Assembly (NCBI GenBank): GCA_001302245.1 | Contig: LGYU01000010.1 | Coordinates: 331,239 to 395,238 of the forward strand | Reading direction: 5' to 3' | Origin: Chitinophagaceae bacterium PMP191F | GTDB taxonomy: Bacteria; Bacteroidota; Bacteroidia; Chitinophagales; Chitinophagaceae | DNA length: 64,000 bases | Shown: positions 48,765-58,111 of the stretch, one piece after another | How the letters are laid out: every line of letters begins with the position of its first letter | Numbering within the stretch: position 1 is the first letter of the stretch | Translations under genes and position numbers: made by a program | The notes under the pieces: model-generated | What the model saw: the letters and a program-made list of their open reading frames with translations, nothing else | Databases searched by the model: none | What the model was told of the DNA's origin: nothing

Positions 48765-51182
48765 TTATACTTTCTTATACCTCAGCCGCAAACTATTACT
48801 TACCACACTAATACTGCTCAAAGCCATGGCAGCACCGGCAATCATGGGGTTCAATAGAAATCCATTCACAGGATACAATACACCTGCTGCCAGCGGAATG
48901 CCTATGATGTTGTAAATAAATGCCCAGAATAAATTCTGACGAATGGCCTGTACAGTATGGGCAGATAACCTGATCGCCTTTGGGATCTTTGAAAGATCGG
49001 ATGAGATAATCGTCATTTTTGCCACGTCCATTGCAATATCACTTCCTTTTCCCATAGCAATGCTGACATCAGCCTGCGCCAGCGCATTACTGTCATTGAT
49101 ACCATCACCGGCCATTGCCACGATCTTTCCCTGTTGCTGCAGCGCTTTTACAAATGCAGCTTTTTCTGCCGGTAATACTTCTGCTTTGAAATGGTCAATA
49201 TTTGCCTGTTTTGCGATCCTTTTAGCAGTAGCAGCATTATCCCCGGTAAGCATATATACTTCAATACCGGCTTGTTTCAATTGCCGTACGGCCTCTGCAG
49301 AGTCTTTTTTAATAGCATCAGCAATAGCTATTACAGCCAGAGCAGCAGTATCATCCGCAAACCAGATCACTGTCTTTGCCTCCGAAAGCCATTTTTCTGC
49401 CAGTTGCAGTAAGGTGGTATAAACTGTCACGCCATGCTGTTGCAATAAGTTCAGGTTACCGGCGTAATAACGTTTCCCCTGCACAACGCCGGTAGCCCCC
49501 ATACCGGTAATACTTTCAAATTGTTCTACCGGTGTATAATGCACTGGCTGTATATGCTGTACAACAGCTGCGGCAAGTGGATGTTCAGATTGTTTTTCAA
49601 GGCTTGCCAATATTAACTGCAATTGCTCACTACTATTAGCCCAGTGTATGTCTGTTACTACCGGTTTGCCTTCTGTAATGGTGCCTGTTTTATCCAGTAC
49701 AATTACATTGATCTTTGTTGCCAGTTCAAGACTTTCAGCATCTTTTACCAGGATACCATTTTCTGCACCTTTGCCCACACCTACCATAATGGCGGTAGGT
49801 GTTGCCAGCCCCAATGCACAAGGACAGGCTATTACCAGTACCGTTACCATAGCCATTAACCCCTGTGTAAATGCGTTCTCCCCACCGGCAATGATCCACA
49901 CCAACAAAGTAAGTATAGCCACCCCGATCACCACCGGTACAAAAACAGCTGCTATTTTATCAACCAGTTTCTGCACGGGCGCTTTACTGCCCTGCGCATC
50001 CTGTACCGTTTTAATGATCTGTGCAAGCAAGGTATCGCTACCTACTTTTTCAGCAACAAACTGAAAGCTGCCTTTCTGGTTAAGGGTACCTGCAAATATT
50101 TTGTTGCCTGGCTGTTTTTCAACCGGTATAGGCTCTCCGCTGATCATACTTTCATCTACAAAAGATTGTCCGCTGCTTACAACACCATCCACTGCAATCT
50201 TTTCACCGGGTTTTACCAGTATGGTATCACCTGGTTTTACTTTTGCTACAGGCATTTGCATCTGGTGTCCGCCTGCATGTACTACAGTTACTGTTTTAGG
50301 TTGTAATCCCATCAGTTTTTTAATGGCTGATGAAGTATTGCCTTTGGCTTTTTCTTCCAGCAGTTTACCCAGTAAAATAAATGCTATCACTACTGCTGCA
50401 GCTTCAAAATATACATGTGCATGCAAACCACGTACAGACCAATAAGCCGGAAACAATGTATTGAACACACTGAACAGGTAAGCCACGCCGGTACTTAATG
50501 CTACCAGCGTATCCATATTGGCAGAACGATGTTTCAACTGTTTCCATGCCCCTGTAAAGAATTGTTTACCAAAGATCACTACCACAGGTGTTGCCAGCAC
50601 CCACATGATATAGTTGGCGTAAGGAATATTCATAAATACCATGCTGATCAATACCAGCGGTATTGAAAATGCCACTGCACCAGTGGTTTTTTGTTTCAGT
50701 TGACGGTAATGCTGCCGGTGTGTTTCTTCCAGTGCTTCTTTTGCATCTTCGCTCTCATCGGTCACCATATCATAACCGATAGACTGCACTACCGATTTCA
50801 GCACAGCCGGATCAGTAATACCAGGGACATATTCTACCCTGGTAGTGGCATTGGCAAAATTGACCGCAGCATTTACCACACCAGGTGTATTTTCCAGCAT
50901 GCTTTGTACACTGCCTGCACAGGAAGCACAGGTCATCTCTGTAACCGGAAAAGTTTTTATAATAGTGTTTACATCGTATCCCAGCGAACGTATGGTTTTT
51001 ACAGCTTCAGGAATAGCCGTGCCTTTATCTTTTACCTGCAGTACCGCGCGGTTATTATTCAGTTCTACCTGGTGTGCTGATATACTTTTGATATTATCCA
51101 GTCCCTTGTTTACAATCAGCGCACAATGCTCGCTTTCCACGCCTTCCAGCGGCAGGTAAACAGTATCGTTATTATTAGCCAT
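48765..51182 (-). CDS. copA: Copper-exporting P1B-1 ATPase
   Basis: About 805 residues from the ATG at 51182. The first N-terminal HMA-like domain has lost its CxxC; the second keeps it (MTCASC, about 95-100). The transmembrane metal site is CPC in [12 protein letters not shown] near 456, the phosphorylated aspartate is in [11 protein letters not shown], and the hinge is [16 protein letters not shown]1B-1 exports copper(I). It forms one unit with copZ; the fused HMA-AraC regulator lies upstream. Confidence 0.93.
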   Translation of the reverse strand: MANNNDTVYLPLEGVESEHCALIVNKGLDNIKSISAHQVELNNNRAVLQVKDKGTAIPEAVKTIRSLGYDVNTIIKTFPVTEMTCASCAGSVQSMLENTPGVVNAAVNFANATTRVEYVPGITDPAVLKSVVQSIGYDMVTDESEDAKEALEETHRQHYRQLKQKTTGAVAFSIPLVLISMVFMNIPYANYIMWVLATPVVVIFGKQFFTGAWKQLKHRSANMDTLVALSTGVAYLFSVFNTLFPAYWSVRGLHAHVYFEAAAVVIAFILLGKLLEEKAKGNTSSAIKKLMGLQPKTVTVVHAGGHQMQMPVAKVKPGDTILVKPGEKIAVDGVVSSGQSFVDESMISGEPIPVEKQPGNKIFAGTLNQKGSFQFVAEKVGSDTLLAQIIKTVQDAQGSKAPVQKLVDKIAAVFVPVVIGVAILTLLVWIIAGGENAFTQGLMAMVTVLVIACPCALGLATPTAIMVGVGKGAENGILVKDAESLELATKINVIVLDKTGTITEGKPVVTDIHWANSSEQLQLILASLEKQSEHPLAAAVVQHIQPVHYTPVEQFESITGMGATGVVQGKRYYAGNLNLLQQHGVTVYTTLLQLAEKWLSEAKTVIWFADDTAALAVIAIADAIKKDSAEAVRQLKQAGIEVYMLTGDNAATAKRIAKQANIDHFKAEVLPAEKAAFVKALQQQGKIVAMAGDGINDSNALAQADVSIAMGKGSDIAMDVAKMTIISSDLSKIPKAIRLSAHTVQAIRQNLFWAFIYNIIGIPLAAGVLYPVNGFLLNPMIAGAAMALSSISVVSNSLRLRYKKV

Positions 51183-51302
51183 AGCGCTTTGTATTATGTA
51201 TACAAAGTTCCGTACAACCACGGCAATGATCGTTACAGGATTATGGAAATGATTTACAGATTATTGGAGATGCGGAAGAGATGTTTCAATATTGCCAAAT
51301 CT

Positions 51303-51379
51303 GCTCCGGAGGAGCTATCGGCTTATTGTAAAGCAAATCTGAATGGTATTCAACTCCGCCAGGAGGCTCCTGACGGAGC
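51303..51379. repeat. Pair of palindromic elements (REP-like)
   Basis: GCTCCGGAGGAGC (51303-51315) and an imperfect palindrome at 51354-51379 (CTCCGCCAGGAGG, then CTCCTGACGGAG). They look like GC-rich REP or MITE remnants in an otherwise AT-rich gap. Genome-wide copy number is unknown to me. Confidence 0.4.
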
Positions 51380-51468
51380 CGGGAAACACGAATATGCGTA
51401 CATCTATCAACAGGTGGCCACTATGTAGCGCGGCTTACTTCAAAGATATTGATTAGCTATTAGCGGGT

Positions 51469-52029
51469 TCAGATGCCATCCAGTGGTTTACGCAAACCAC
51501 TTCCCTGCTCTTTAAATGCCGAAGGGGTAAGACCGGTTATCTTCTTAAATTGTGCTGATAAATGCGCTACGCTGCTGTACCCCATTTGAAAGGCGATCTC
51601 ACTGAGACTTTTTTCGTTATATACAAGCAGCTCTTTTACACGTTCTATTTTTTGCAGTATTACATATTGCTCAATGGTAATACCTTCCGTTTCGGAAAAC
51701 AATTTACTGAGATAGGAATAATCACGGTGCAGTTCCCTGGCCAGTATACCTGCAAAGGGGAATTTGCTGTCTTCCGAATAATGTACATGCTGCACTACAA
51801 TATCCCTGATCTTCTGTATCTGTTGAGCACGTACATCATCCAGTAATTCAAAACCAAGTTGCTGCAATCCCTTGCGCAATGCTTCTTTCTGCGTAACAGT
51901 AGGAGCTTCTGCCAGCACTACCTCACCCAGCCTAACCTGCAACGGCTCAAGCCCTGCCGTTTCCAATTGCTGCTGTACAGCAGCAATACAACGCGGACAA
52001 ACCATGTTCCTGATATGCAATGTGCTCAT
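51469..52029 (-). CDS. AraC-type regulator with fused N-terminal HMA metal-binding domain
   Basis: 186 residues. The first 65 form an HMA domain with MVCPRC at about 9-14; the last 100 hold an AraC helix-turn-helix pair (LSEIAFQMGYSSVAHLSAQFKKITGLTPSAFK). Copper bound at CPRC could directly change DNA binding. It lies upstream of copA on the same strand, which suggests it controls the copper genes. Unlike CueR or CopY, the sensor is a fused chaperone-like domain. Confidence 0.85.
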   Translation of the reverse strand: MSTLHIRNMVCPRCIAAVQQQLETAGLEPLQVRLGEVVLAEAPTVTQKEALRKGLQQLGFELLDDVRAQQIQKIRDIVVQHVHYSEDSKFPFAGILARELHRDYSYLSKLFSETEGITIEQYVILQKIERVKELLVYNEKSLSEIAFQMGYSSVAHLSAQFKKITGLTPSAFKEQGSGLRKPLDGI

Positions 52030-52045
52030 ATAAAGAAATTCATTA

Positions 52046-52053
52046 CAAAGGTA
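52046..52053 (-). promoter_or_regulatory. Bacteroidota -7 element upstream of the HMA-AraC gene
   Basis: Minus strand TACCTTTG, exact match to TAnnTTTG, 17 bases before the start codon. I do not see a good TTTG at -33. Confidence 0.5.
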
Positions 52054-52076
52054 AGCCAGTCACTGCAATTTCCATT

Positions 52077-53549
52077 TTACAGCTTTTTGTCTTCCGCTGT
52101 TGCTGTCTGATCAAGCTCCTGCCGCAGCTTGCTATTCTTTTTGCCATAACTGAAATACAATACAAAACCTATAGCCAGCCAGATCAGCAAACGCAACCAG
52201 GTATCTGCAGGCAATGAGAACATCATCAGCAGGCATGTTACAATACCCAATACCGGTACTACCGGCACAAAAGGTGTTTTAAATGCACGGGGTACATCCG
52301 GTTGTTTTTTACGCAGGATCAATACACCCAGACAAACCATCACAAATGCCAGTAATGTACCAATACTTGTCATTTCTCCAACTACACTTATAGGTACCAG
52401 TCCTGCAAAGAGGCTGATAAATACACACAGTACAATATTCGACTTGTGTGGTGTGGCAAAACGCGGATGCAATTGTGAAAATACTTTTGGCAATAAACCA
52501 TCGCGGCTCATGGAATAGAATACACGCGATTGTCCCAGCAGATCTACCAATATTACTGAAGTATATCCTATCAATATTGCCAGTATAACTGCCATTCCCA
52601 GCCATTCGTATGGTGTTTGCTGAATAGCCACTGCTACAGGTGCTGCGGTATCCTTAAAACTGGTATAATGTGCCAGTCCTGTCATTACATATCCAAACAA
52701 TACAAAAAGGATGGTACAGATGATCAGTGAACCCAGTATGCCTATCGGCAGATTCTTCTTCGGGTTCTTTGTTTCCTGCGCCATAGTAGCCACAATGTCA
52801 AAACCAATGAACACAAAGAACACCACACCGGCTCCGCGCAGAATACCACTCCATCCAAAATGTCCAAACTCACCCGTATTGGCAGGAATGAACGGATGAT
52901 AATTTGAAGGGTTGATATAGCGCCATCCCAATGCAATAAACACAAGCACCACGCCTACTTTCAGTGCTACCACAATGGCGTTGAACAATGCTGATCCTTT
53001 TGTGCCACGTATAATAATGGCAGTGATAAATACCACGATCAATACAGCAGGAAGATTTATCCAGCCATGAATAACACTGCCATCGGGCAAAGTGATCTTA
53101 TCAAAAGGCGATGCCAGCCATTGTGCAGGCAGATGAATATTAAACTTGTCAAGAAATTTTACCAGGTAATGCGACCAGCTGATACCTACTGTAGCCGCCC
53201 CTACCGAATATTCCAGTACCAGGTCCCAGCCAATGATCCAGGCAAACAATTCACCCAGCGTAGCATACGCGTATGTATAGGCACTTCCCGATACCGGCAC
53301 CATAGAGGCCATTTCAGCATAGCACAATGCGCTGAATGCGCAACCTACTGCTGCCAGTATAAATGATAATATAACAGCGGGGCCTGCATTGTTGGCTGCT
53401 GCAATACCTGTCAGCGAAAAAAGCCCTGCGCCAATAATAACACCAATACCAATAGCAACGAGGTTAACTCCTCCCAGGCTTCTTTTTAATGTGTTAGTTC
53501 CGGTTGCTGCAGCTTCACGCTGCAGGTTTTCAATACTTTTCTTTAGCAT
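52077..53549 (-). CDS. APC family amino-acid permease (cationic amino-acid transporter-like)
   Basis: 490 residues with about 13-14 membrane helices. The start of helix 1 carries GIGVIIGAGLFSLTG, the substrate-binding glycine motif of APC carriers, and YAEMASMVPVSGSAYTYAY is the conserved helix 3 block. The arrangement resembles the CAT subgroup. It imports amino acids; which one is not visible. It is followed downstream by the HMA-AraC gene 47 bases on. Confidence 0.88.
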   Translation of the reverse strand: MLKKSIENLQREAAATGTNTLKRSLGGVNLVAIGIGVIIGAGLFSLTGIAAANNAGPAVILSFILAAVGCAFSALCYAEMASMVPVSGSAYTYAYATLGELFAWIIGWDLVLEYSVGAATVGISWSHYLVKFLDKFNIHLPAQWLASPFDKITLPDGSVIHGWINLPAVLIVVFITAIIIRGTKGSALFNAIVVALKVGVVLVFIALGWRYINPSNYHPFIPANTGEFGHFGWSGILRGAGVVFFVFIGFDIVATMAQETKNPKKNLPIGILGSLIICTILFVLFGYVMTGLAHYTSFKDTAAPVAVAIQQTPYEWLGMAVILAILIGYTSVILVDLLGQSRVFYSMSRDGLLPKVFSQLHPRFATPHKSNIVLCVFISLFAGLVPISVVGEMTSIGTLLAFVMVCLGVLILRKKQPDVPRAFKTPFVPVVPVLGIVTCLLMMFSLPADTWLRLLIWLAIGFVLYFSYGKKNSKLRQELDQTATAEDKKL

Positions 53550-53561
53550 ACATTTTTCTCA

Positions 53562-54587
53562 TTAAGCTTTATTGGAAAACGTGATCAGCCGTGTAATACC
53601 GGCTACATAACGCACCTGTCGCAAAAACCGGCGTATGCGCACTTTTGTTCTGTCGCTGACAACATAATTATTGATATTGGTCAGCAAAACGCCCGCAAGA
53701 ATAATACCCAACGCTACGATCTGCTCCGGTGCAATTCTTTCACTCAGCAGCAGCCACCCGATCAGCACTGCCACTACCGGGTTAATATAGGTATGCATGC
53801 TTACCAGTGCAGGAGGCCGCACCGTCAGCAACCATATATAGGAAAGATAGGCCACCACAGATCCCATTACTACCAGGAACAACAACCCCATCCATGCCTG
53901 CAACGGCACCTGTGCAAAAGAAAAACCCGTCCACTCGTTCCTGGCAGTACTTACCAGTATACAGGCTATACCACCTGCCAGCAACTGCTGGGCTGCATTC
54001 ATAACAGTTGAACCTTTTTTTGCCGGGTAGTTTTTAGAAAACAGTGATCCCAGTACCCACGACAAAGAACTGATGCCCAGCACTACAAATGCACTGATCC
54101 TCATACCGGTGCCTGCACCGCCGGATGAAATGCCAAAACTACCTTTAAAAAACAATAACAATCCTGCAAAACCGGTTACCAGTCCTGTAAGAATAAATTT
54201 ATCAGCCAGGTACTGACGACGGTTCTTACTATCCAGTGCAATGAACCAGAAAGGAGCAGTAGCTGCAACTATAGCTGCTTCCGAAGAACTGACATATTGC
54301 TCACTCCATGCCACCAGCCCAGTGCCACCGCCCAGTATCAGCAAACCGGCAACAGTATTTCTGCCGGTATCTTTCAGAGAAGGAAAACGTTCTCCTTTCA
54401 GCCAACGCCATATTAACAATACACTGCCTGCTGCCAGAAAACGCAAAGCAGAAAGCATAAAAGGTGGAAATCCCAGCAAACCATAGGTAATAGCCAGAAA
54501 TGTAGAACCCCAGATGATAAAGATTGCCGCGAAGGCCAATGGTATCAGCCGGTTGTTCAAAACGGCTGTAGTATTATTGATACGCAT
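53562..54587 (-). CDS. EamA/DMT family transporter
   Basis: 341 residues with ten membrane helices in two EamA repeats (AAIFIIWGSTFLAIT in the first, TYINPVVAVLIGWLLLSERI in the second). Such carriers usually export amino acids or metabolites. The start is directly preceded by a terminator-like hairpin (54598-54635), so expression may be attenuated. The permease gene follows 12 bases downstream of its stop. Confidence 0.85.
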   Translation of the reverse strand: MRINNTTAVLNNRLIPLAFAAIFIIWGSTFLAITYGLLGFPPFMLSALRFLAAGSVLLIWRWLKGERFPSLKDTGRNTVAGLLILGGGTGLVAWSEQYVSSSEAAIVAATAPFWFIALDSKNRRQYLADKFILTGLVTGFAGLLLFFKGSFGISSGGAGTGMRISAFVVLGISSLSWVLGSLFSKNYPAKKGSTVMNAAQQLLAGGIACILVSTARNEWTGFSFAQVPLQAWMGLLFLVVMGSVVAYLSYIWLLTVRPPALVSMHTYINPVVAVLIGWLLLSERIAPEQIVALGIILAGVLLTNINNYVVSDRTKVRIRRFLRQVRYVAGITRLITFSNKA

Positions 54588-54597
54588 ACATTACATA

Positions 54598-54635
54598 ATT
54601 AAAAAAAGGCTTTACCGGTATACAGCAAAGCCTTT
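54598..54635 (-). terminator. Terminator immediately upstream of the EamA start
   Basis: Stem AAAGGCTTT with AAAGCCTTT and a 13-base loop, followed on the minus strand by a run of seven T. It ends about 10 bases before the ATG at 54587. This position fits an attenuator or the end of the upstream transcript. Confidence 0.7.
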
Positions 54636-54655
54636 ATACAAAAAGATGACCAGCT

Positions 54656-54760
54656 TTACCTGTTTCGACACACTATGCACTTACTGGTATGACAACACTT
54701 CAGATTGTTAGCATTCGCCAGCAGATTGTACTTATTTAACAATATTGAAGAGGTTTGCAT
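54656..54760 (-). CDS. Possible 34-residue cysteine-containing peptide
   Basis: ATG at 54760, TAA at 54656, lying between two terminator-like hairpins. The product has a hydrophilic N-terminal half and the cysteine-rich end KCCHTSKCIVCRNR. I see no promoter or strong ribosome site between the first terminator and this start, so it may be chance. Confidence 0.2.
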   Translation of the reverse strand: MQTSSILLNKYNLLANANNLKCCHTSKCIVCRNR

Positions 54761-54778
54761 ATAAAACAGGTTCTGTAT

Positions 54779-54973
54779 GAAAAAAAATCCCCGGTGCTGG
54801 TGGCATCGGGGATCCTGTTATCTGTATTTATACAATGATCTATAAATAGCATGGCCCCGTATAACCTGTTAACGTACAGTCAATAGTAAACACCGAAACC
54901 TTTCGCTCCGGCACCATATCTGCATGGCGTTGAATGTATATGATAGCTGCAATCACTCAGGAAAACTTTTTCG
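54779..54973 (-). ncRNA. Probable small RNA of about 195 nt, unidentified
   Basis: A full Bacteroidota promoter (54980-55011) and a strong rho-independent terminator (54780-54813) bracket about 195 bases with no open frame. The middle folds well: a hairpin CCGGAGC-GAAAG-GUUUCGG and a perfect 8-bp stem UAUUUAUA/UAUAAAUA. Length and layout would fit 6S RNA or another regulatory RNA, but I cannot match it to a known family. It could also be a leader RNA of the EamA unit. Confidence 0.55.
54780..54813 (-). terminator. Strong rho-independent terminator of the small RNA
   Basis: Stem ATCCCCG with CGGGGAT (54787-54793 and 54807-54813) and eight T on the minus strand. Confidence 0.85.
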
Positions 54974-54979
54974 TGGGTG

Positions 54980-55011
54980 CAAAGGTATATACTCATTATA
55001 ATCCTACCAAA
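54980..55011 (-). promoter_or_regulatory. Bacteroidota promoter of the small RNA
   Basis: Minus strand TTTG (55008-55011), 20 bases, TACCTTTG (54980-54987). Both boxes match the consensus exactly. The start would be near 54973. Confidence 0.75.
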
Positions 55012-55107
55012 TAGATAGACAGTATTTTAAAAATACTTAACAATATACGGTTCCTGCTTACCCTGTTATAGCTTTTATAAAGCCTGTTAGCTGCCTGTTA
55101 ACCAACT

Positions 55108-55138
55108 TTTGGTTGTGAACATCTGCCCGATAATTGAG
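55108..55138 (+). promoter_or_regulatory. Weak promoter candidate for the HtrA gene
   Basis: TTTG at 55108-55111, 19 bases, then TAATTGAG at 55131-55138; only part of the -7 consensus is kept. A small palindrome (CAACTTTTGGTTG) overlaps the -33 box. Confidence 0.3.
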
Positions 55139-55214
55139 TCAAATTTGGGTAAGCGCATTCAATGTCAGATGATTGATTAATGTCGCAATTGTTCAGTACA
55201 AAAACGAGAAGAAA

Positions 55215-56711
55215 ATGAAAAAGAAATCCACCATTGTCGCTGCAGGCATTGCTCTCTTAGCTTTTGCTTCAGGATGGGTATGGCATGCAAGCGGACAAAA
55301 AAACTACAACAGTATTTTACAGGACAATACCTCTATGCCCCTTGTGAAAACAGCTTATACTGACGCAGCGGCAGGCGTACCTGTTGATTTTGAAAAAGCA
55401 GCCTCCAGCGTTCCATCGGTTGTGCATATAAAAACAGTTACCAAGTTCAGCCAGGTTAAAGGCAGACAACAGCAACAGCAGAACCCGTTTGGTGACGATG
55501 ATTTTTTCAGGAGATTTTTTGGTGATGGCGGCGCACAAGGCTATTCACAGCCCGACCAGAAAGCTTCCGGTTCCGGAGTGATCATCAGTAACGATGGTTA
55601 TATCGTTACCAACAATCACGTAGTAGATGGCGCTACCGAGATCAGTGTAACCCTGAACGACCGTAAGAATTACAAAGCTAAAGTAATTGGTTCTGATCCT
55701 AACACAGACCTGGCACTCATTAAAATCGAAGGCAAAGACCTTCCGGTAATGTCCATTGGCAATTCAGACGATGTAAAACTGGGGCAATGGGTAATGGCCA
55801 TTGGTTATCCACTGAACCTTGATGTTACCGTAACACAGGGTATTGTCAGTGCAAAAAGCCGTAACATCGGTATCAATCGCCAGGGTGCAGCGCCTGTTGA
55901 GTCATTTATACAAACAGACGCAGCCGTGAACCCCGGTAGCAGCGGCGGTGCATTGGTAAACCTGAATGGTGATCTGATCGGTATCACTTCTGCTATTGCG
56001 TCTCCTACAGGATCTTATGCAGGTTATGCTTATTCCATTCCTTCTAACCTGGTAAAAAAAGTGATTGGTGATATCATGAAATTCGGTTCTGTACAACGCG
56101 GTTATCTGGGCGTAAGCATGGCTCCGGAAGACATGGATGATGCACACAAAAAAGAGCTGGGCATCAACGATGATGTGAATGGCGTATGGATAGCAGAAAC
56201 AGATCCTAATGGCGCTGCCGCAGAAGCCGGTATCCGCAAAGGTGATGCGATCACCAGAATAAACAATATACCGGTTGCCACTGCAGCACAATTGTCTGAA
56301 CAGATTGCCCGTATGAAACCCGGCGATAAAATACAGATCACTGTATTGAGAAACAATGCAGAAAAAACATTCAGCGTAACACTGAAAGGCAAACAAGGTA
56401 CTTTTGCCAGTCAGCAGCAGGCTGCCCTGCAATCACTGGGTGCTGATTTTGCTACGCTAAACAAAGAAGATGCTGCCAAACTGAATATCAGTGGTGGCGT
56501 GGTAGTCAACAATATCAGCGATGGTATTATTGCCGACCAGACCAATATGAAACCTGGTTTTATTATTACCAAAGTAAACGGCATTTCGGTAAAAACATTA
56601 GAAGAGTTTAAAGACGTAATGTCCAAACAATCCGGTAACCTGCAGATAGAAGGCCGTTATGCCAACAGCAGGGATACTTATTACTATGGTATCAATGATT
56701 TTAATAAATAG
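55215..56711 (+). CDS. degP: DegP/HtrA family periplasmic serine protease
   Basis: About 498 residues from the ATG at 55215, which starts a signal or anchor segment (STIVAAGIALLAFASGWVW). The trypsin-like triad is visible: His135 in NNHVVDG, Asp in NTDLALIKI near 165, Ser243 in GSSGGAL. Two PDZ domains follow (about 300-395 and 410-490). The glutamine-rich stretch near residue 82-90 belongs to the loop before the protease core. It degrades or refolds damaged envelope proteins. A perfect terminator follows. Confidence 0.94.
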   Translation: MKKKSTIVAAGIALLAFASGWVWHASGQKNYNSILQDNTSMPLVKTAYTDAAAGVPVDFEKAASSVPSVVHIKTVTKFSQVKGRQQQQQNPFGDDDFFRRFFGDGGAQGYSQPDQKASGSGVIISNDGYIVTNNHVVDGATEISVTLNDRKNYKAKVIGSDPNTDLALIKIEGKDLPVMSIGNSDDVKLGQWVMAIGYPLNLDVTVTQGIVSAKSRNIGINRQGAAPVESFIQTDAAVNPGSSGGALVNLNGDLIGITSAIASPTGSYAGYAYSIPSNLVKKVIGDIMKFGSVQRGYLGVSMAPEDMDDAHKKELGINDDVNGVWIAETDPNGAAAEAGIRKGDAITRINNIPVATAAQLSEQIARMKPGDKIQITVLRNNAEKTFSVTLKGKQGTFASQQQAALQSLGADFATLNKEDAAKLNISGGVVVNNISDGIIADQTNMKPGFIITKVNGISVKTLEEFKDVMSKQSGNLQIEGRYANSRDTYYYGINDFNK

Positions 56712-56742
56712 ACGGATCACTCTTTATCATCTGTCAGCTACA

Positions 56743-56768
56743 ACGCCCGGTATACCGGGCGTTTTTTT
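56743..56768 (+). terminator. Terminator of the HtrA gene
   Basis: A perfect 20-base palindrome (ACGCCCGGTATACCGGGCGT, 56743-56762) followed by six or more T. Confidence 0.9.
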
Positions 56769-57008
56769 ATGTCTATACTCTTATATCAACTGCTATTTCT
56801 GATAACAGTAGCTTAACGAATGGTTACATAATCAAAAGCACCTTTTTTGCGTATAAGATAACAACCATTTCTTACCCGTTCAATTAAGGATCTTATCCGC
56901 ACATGCTTCGCAGTTAAAAAGGAGAAACGCCAAAACTGCTGCCCGTTAAAATCCATTCCTCGGCAACCGAACAGTATCAATATTCATTCAACAAACAAAT
57001 TGAAAGCA

Positions 57009-57932
57009 ATGAAAAGAGCATTTCACTATGGCGTTGCAATTGCATGTGCTATTACGGCAGCAGTGGGTATCAGTTCCTGTAACAAAGACAGCTCAGCCAC
57101 ATCCGGTACCGATACCGCCTCCGGTACGTCATCATCATCTGTAATTACCGTTGCCGTTACAGATACTTCAGGCAATAAGGTAACAGACAGTATTTATATG
57201 ATGCACAACTGTGGTATGGGTTTCCACCGCGATACCGTCAATGCATCCAATCTTCCGGCAGCAGTTACCACTTATTTAACCACCAATTATGCAGGCTACA
57301 CCTTTGTAGAAGCATTTTCAGTTGTCAACAACCGTACTGCCGCCATCAAAGGTTATGTAGCCATCATTGTATTCAACAACAAACCCGTAGGACTTCTTTT
57401 TGACGCCAGTGGCAATTTTATCGGAGTACTGGAACAACGTGAAAGAGGTGACCTCATAGGAATCGGCTGGCATGTTGGCGGAAGGTTCCGCGACAGGGAT
57501 ATATCGTTGCGTGATACTGTTTCACTCAGTGCATTACCTGCCGCCATTACAAGCTATTTCAGCACCAACTATGCGCAGGATACTTTGCTAAAAGCGTTCA
57601 AAGACGTTCGTGACGGATACTACCTGGTGATCAGCAGCAACAATGGCTTGTATGCAACCCTGTTCAACGCGTCCGGCAGCTTTGTTTCAAGGATACAGAT
57701 CCCGGTTACACATCATGGCAGATGGCAACCTGCAGAACAGTCAGTGTTACCGGCCAGTATAACAACTTATCTCACCGCTACCTATCCTGATTATGTTTTC
57801 AAAAAAGCATTCACATACAGCATTGGCGGATCTGTACAGGAATATGTGGTAGTGATAGATGCCAGTGGAACACGATACGCGGTACTGTTTGATGCATCGG
57901 GAAATTTTGTAAAAGCCAGAACATTGCGCTGA
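57009..57932 (+). CDS. PepSY-like lipoprotein with three repeats
   Basis: About 307 residues from the ATG at 57009. Lipoprotein signal with lipobox ISSC near residue 24. After a serine/threonine-rich linker there are three copies of a 75-residue PepSY-like (DUF2874) unit, each opening with LPA(A/S)(V/I)T(T/S)Y and closing with (L)FDASGNF or (L)FNASGSF. Such proteins are envelope-attached and of unknown job; protease inhibition or signal sensing is possible. It follows the HtrA gene, but a terminator stands between. Confidence 0.75.
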   Translation: MKRAFHYGVAIACAITAAVGISSCNKDSSATSGTDTASGTSSSSVITVAVTDTSGNKVTDSIYMMHNCGMGFHRDTVNASNLPAAVTTYLTTNYAGYTFVEAFSVVNNRTAAIKGYVAIIVFNNKPVGLLFDASGNFIGVLEQRERGDLIGIGWHVGGRFRDRDISLRDTVSLSALPAAITSYFSTNYAQDTLLKAFKDVRDGYYLVISSNNGLYATLFNASGSFVSRIQIPVTHHGRWQPAEQSVLPASITTYLTATYPDYVFKKAFTYSIGGSVQEYVVVIDASGTRYAVLFDASGNFVKARTLR

Positions 57933-57949
57933 TGTTTGTCAATATATTA

Positions 57950-58007
57950 CCTGTCGGGCCTGAGGCGTGAAGAATATGAAGTTGACAATTAATTCAGACC
58001 CGGCAGG
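57950..58007 (+). terminator. Hairpin after the PepSY-like gene
   Basis: CCTGTCGGG with CCCGGCAGG, 9 bp with one G-U pair and a long 40-base loop. The T-tail is weak, so termination is uncertain. Confidence 0.4.
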
Positions 58008-58054
58008 TTAACAATCCTTTACAATATAAGTATAAATTTTTCCAGCAATCCAAT

Positions 58055-58093
58055 CAAGCAAAAGAGCAGGCAACCATATGGAAGCCTGCTCTT
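58055..58093 (-). terminator. Terminator of the Old Yellow Enzyme gene
   Basis: Stem AAGAGCAGGC with GCCTGCTCTT (10 bp) and TTTT on the minus strand. It could work for both converging genes. Confidence 0.75.
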
Positions 58094-58111
58094 ATTGATT
58101 ATAAACAATGT

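Noticed and set aside
51126..51428. 100-codon frame on the plus strand covering the copA upstream region
   Set aside because: It begins inside copA in antisense and runs through the palindromes; no domain, no promoter.
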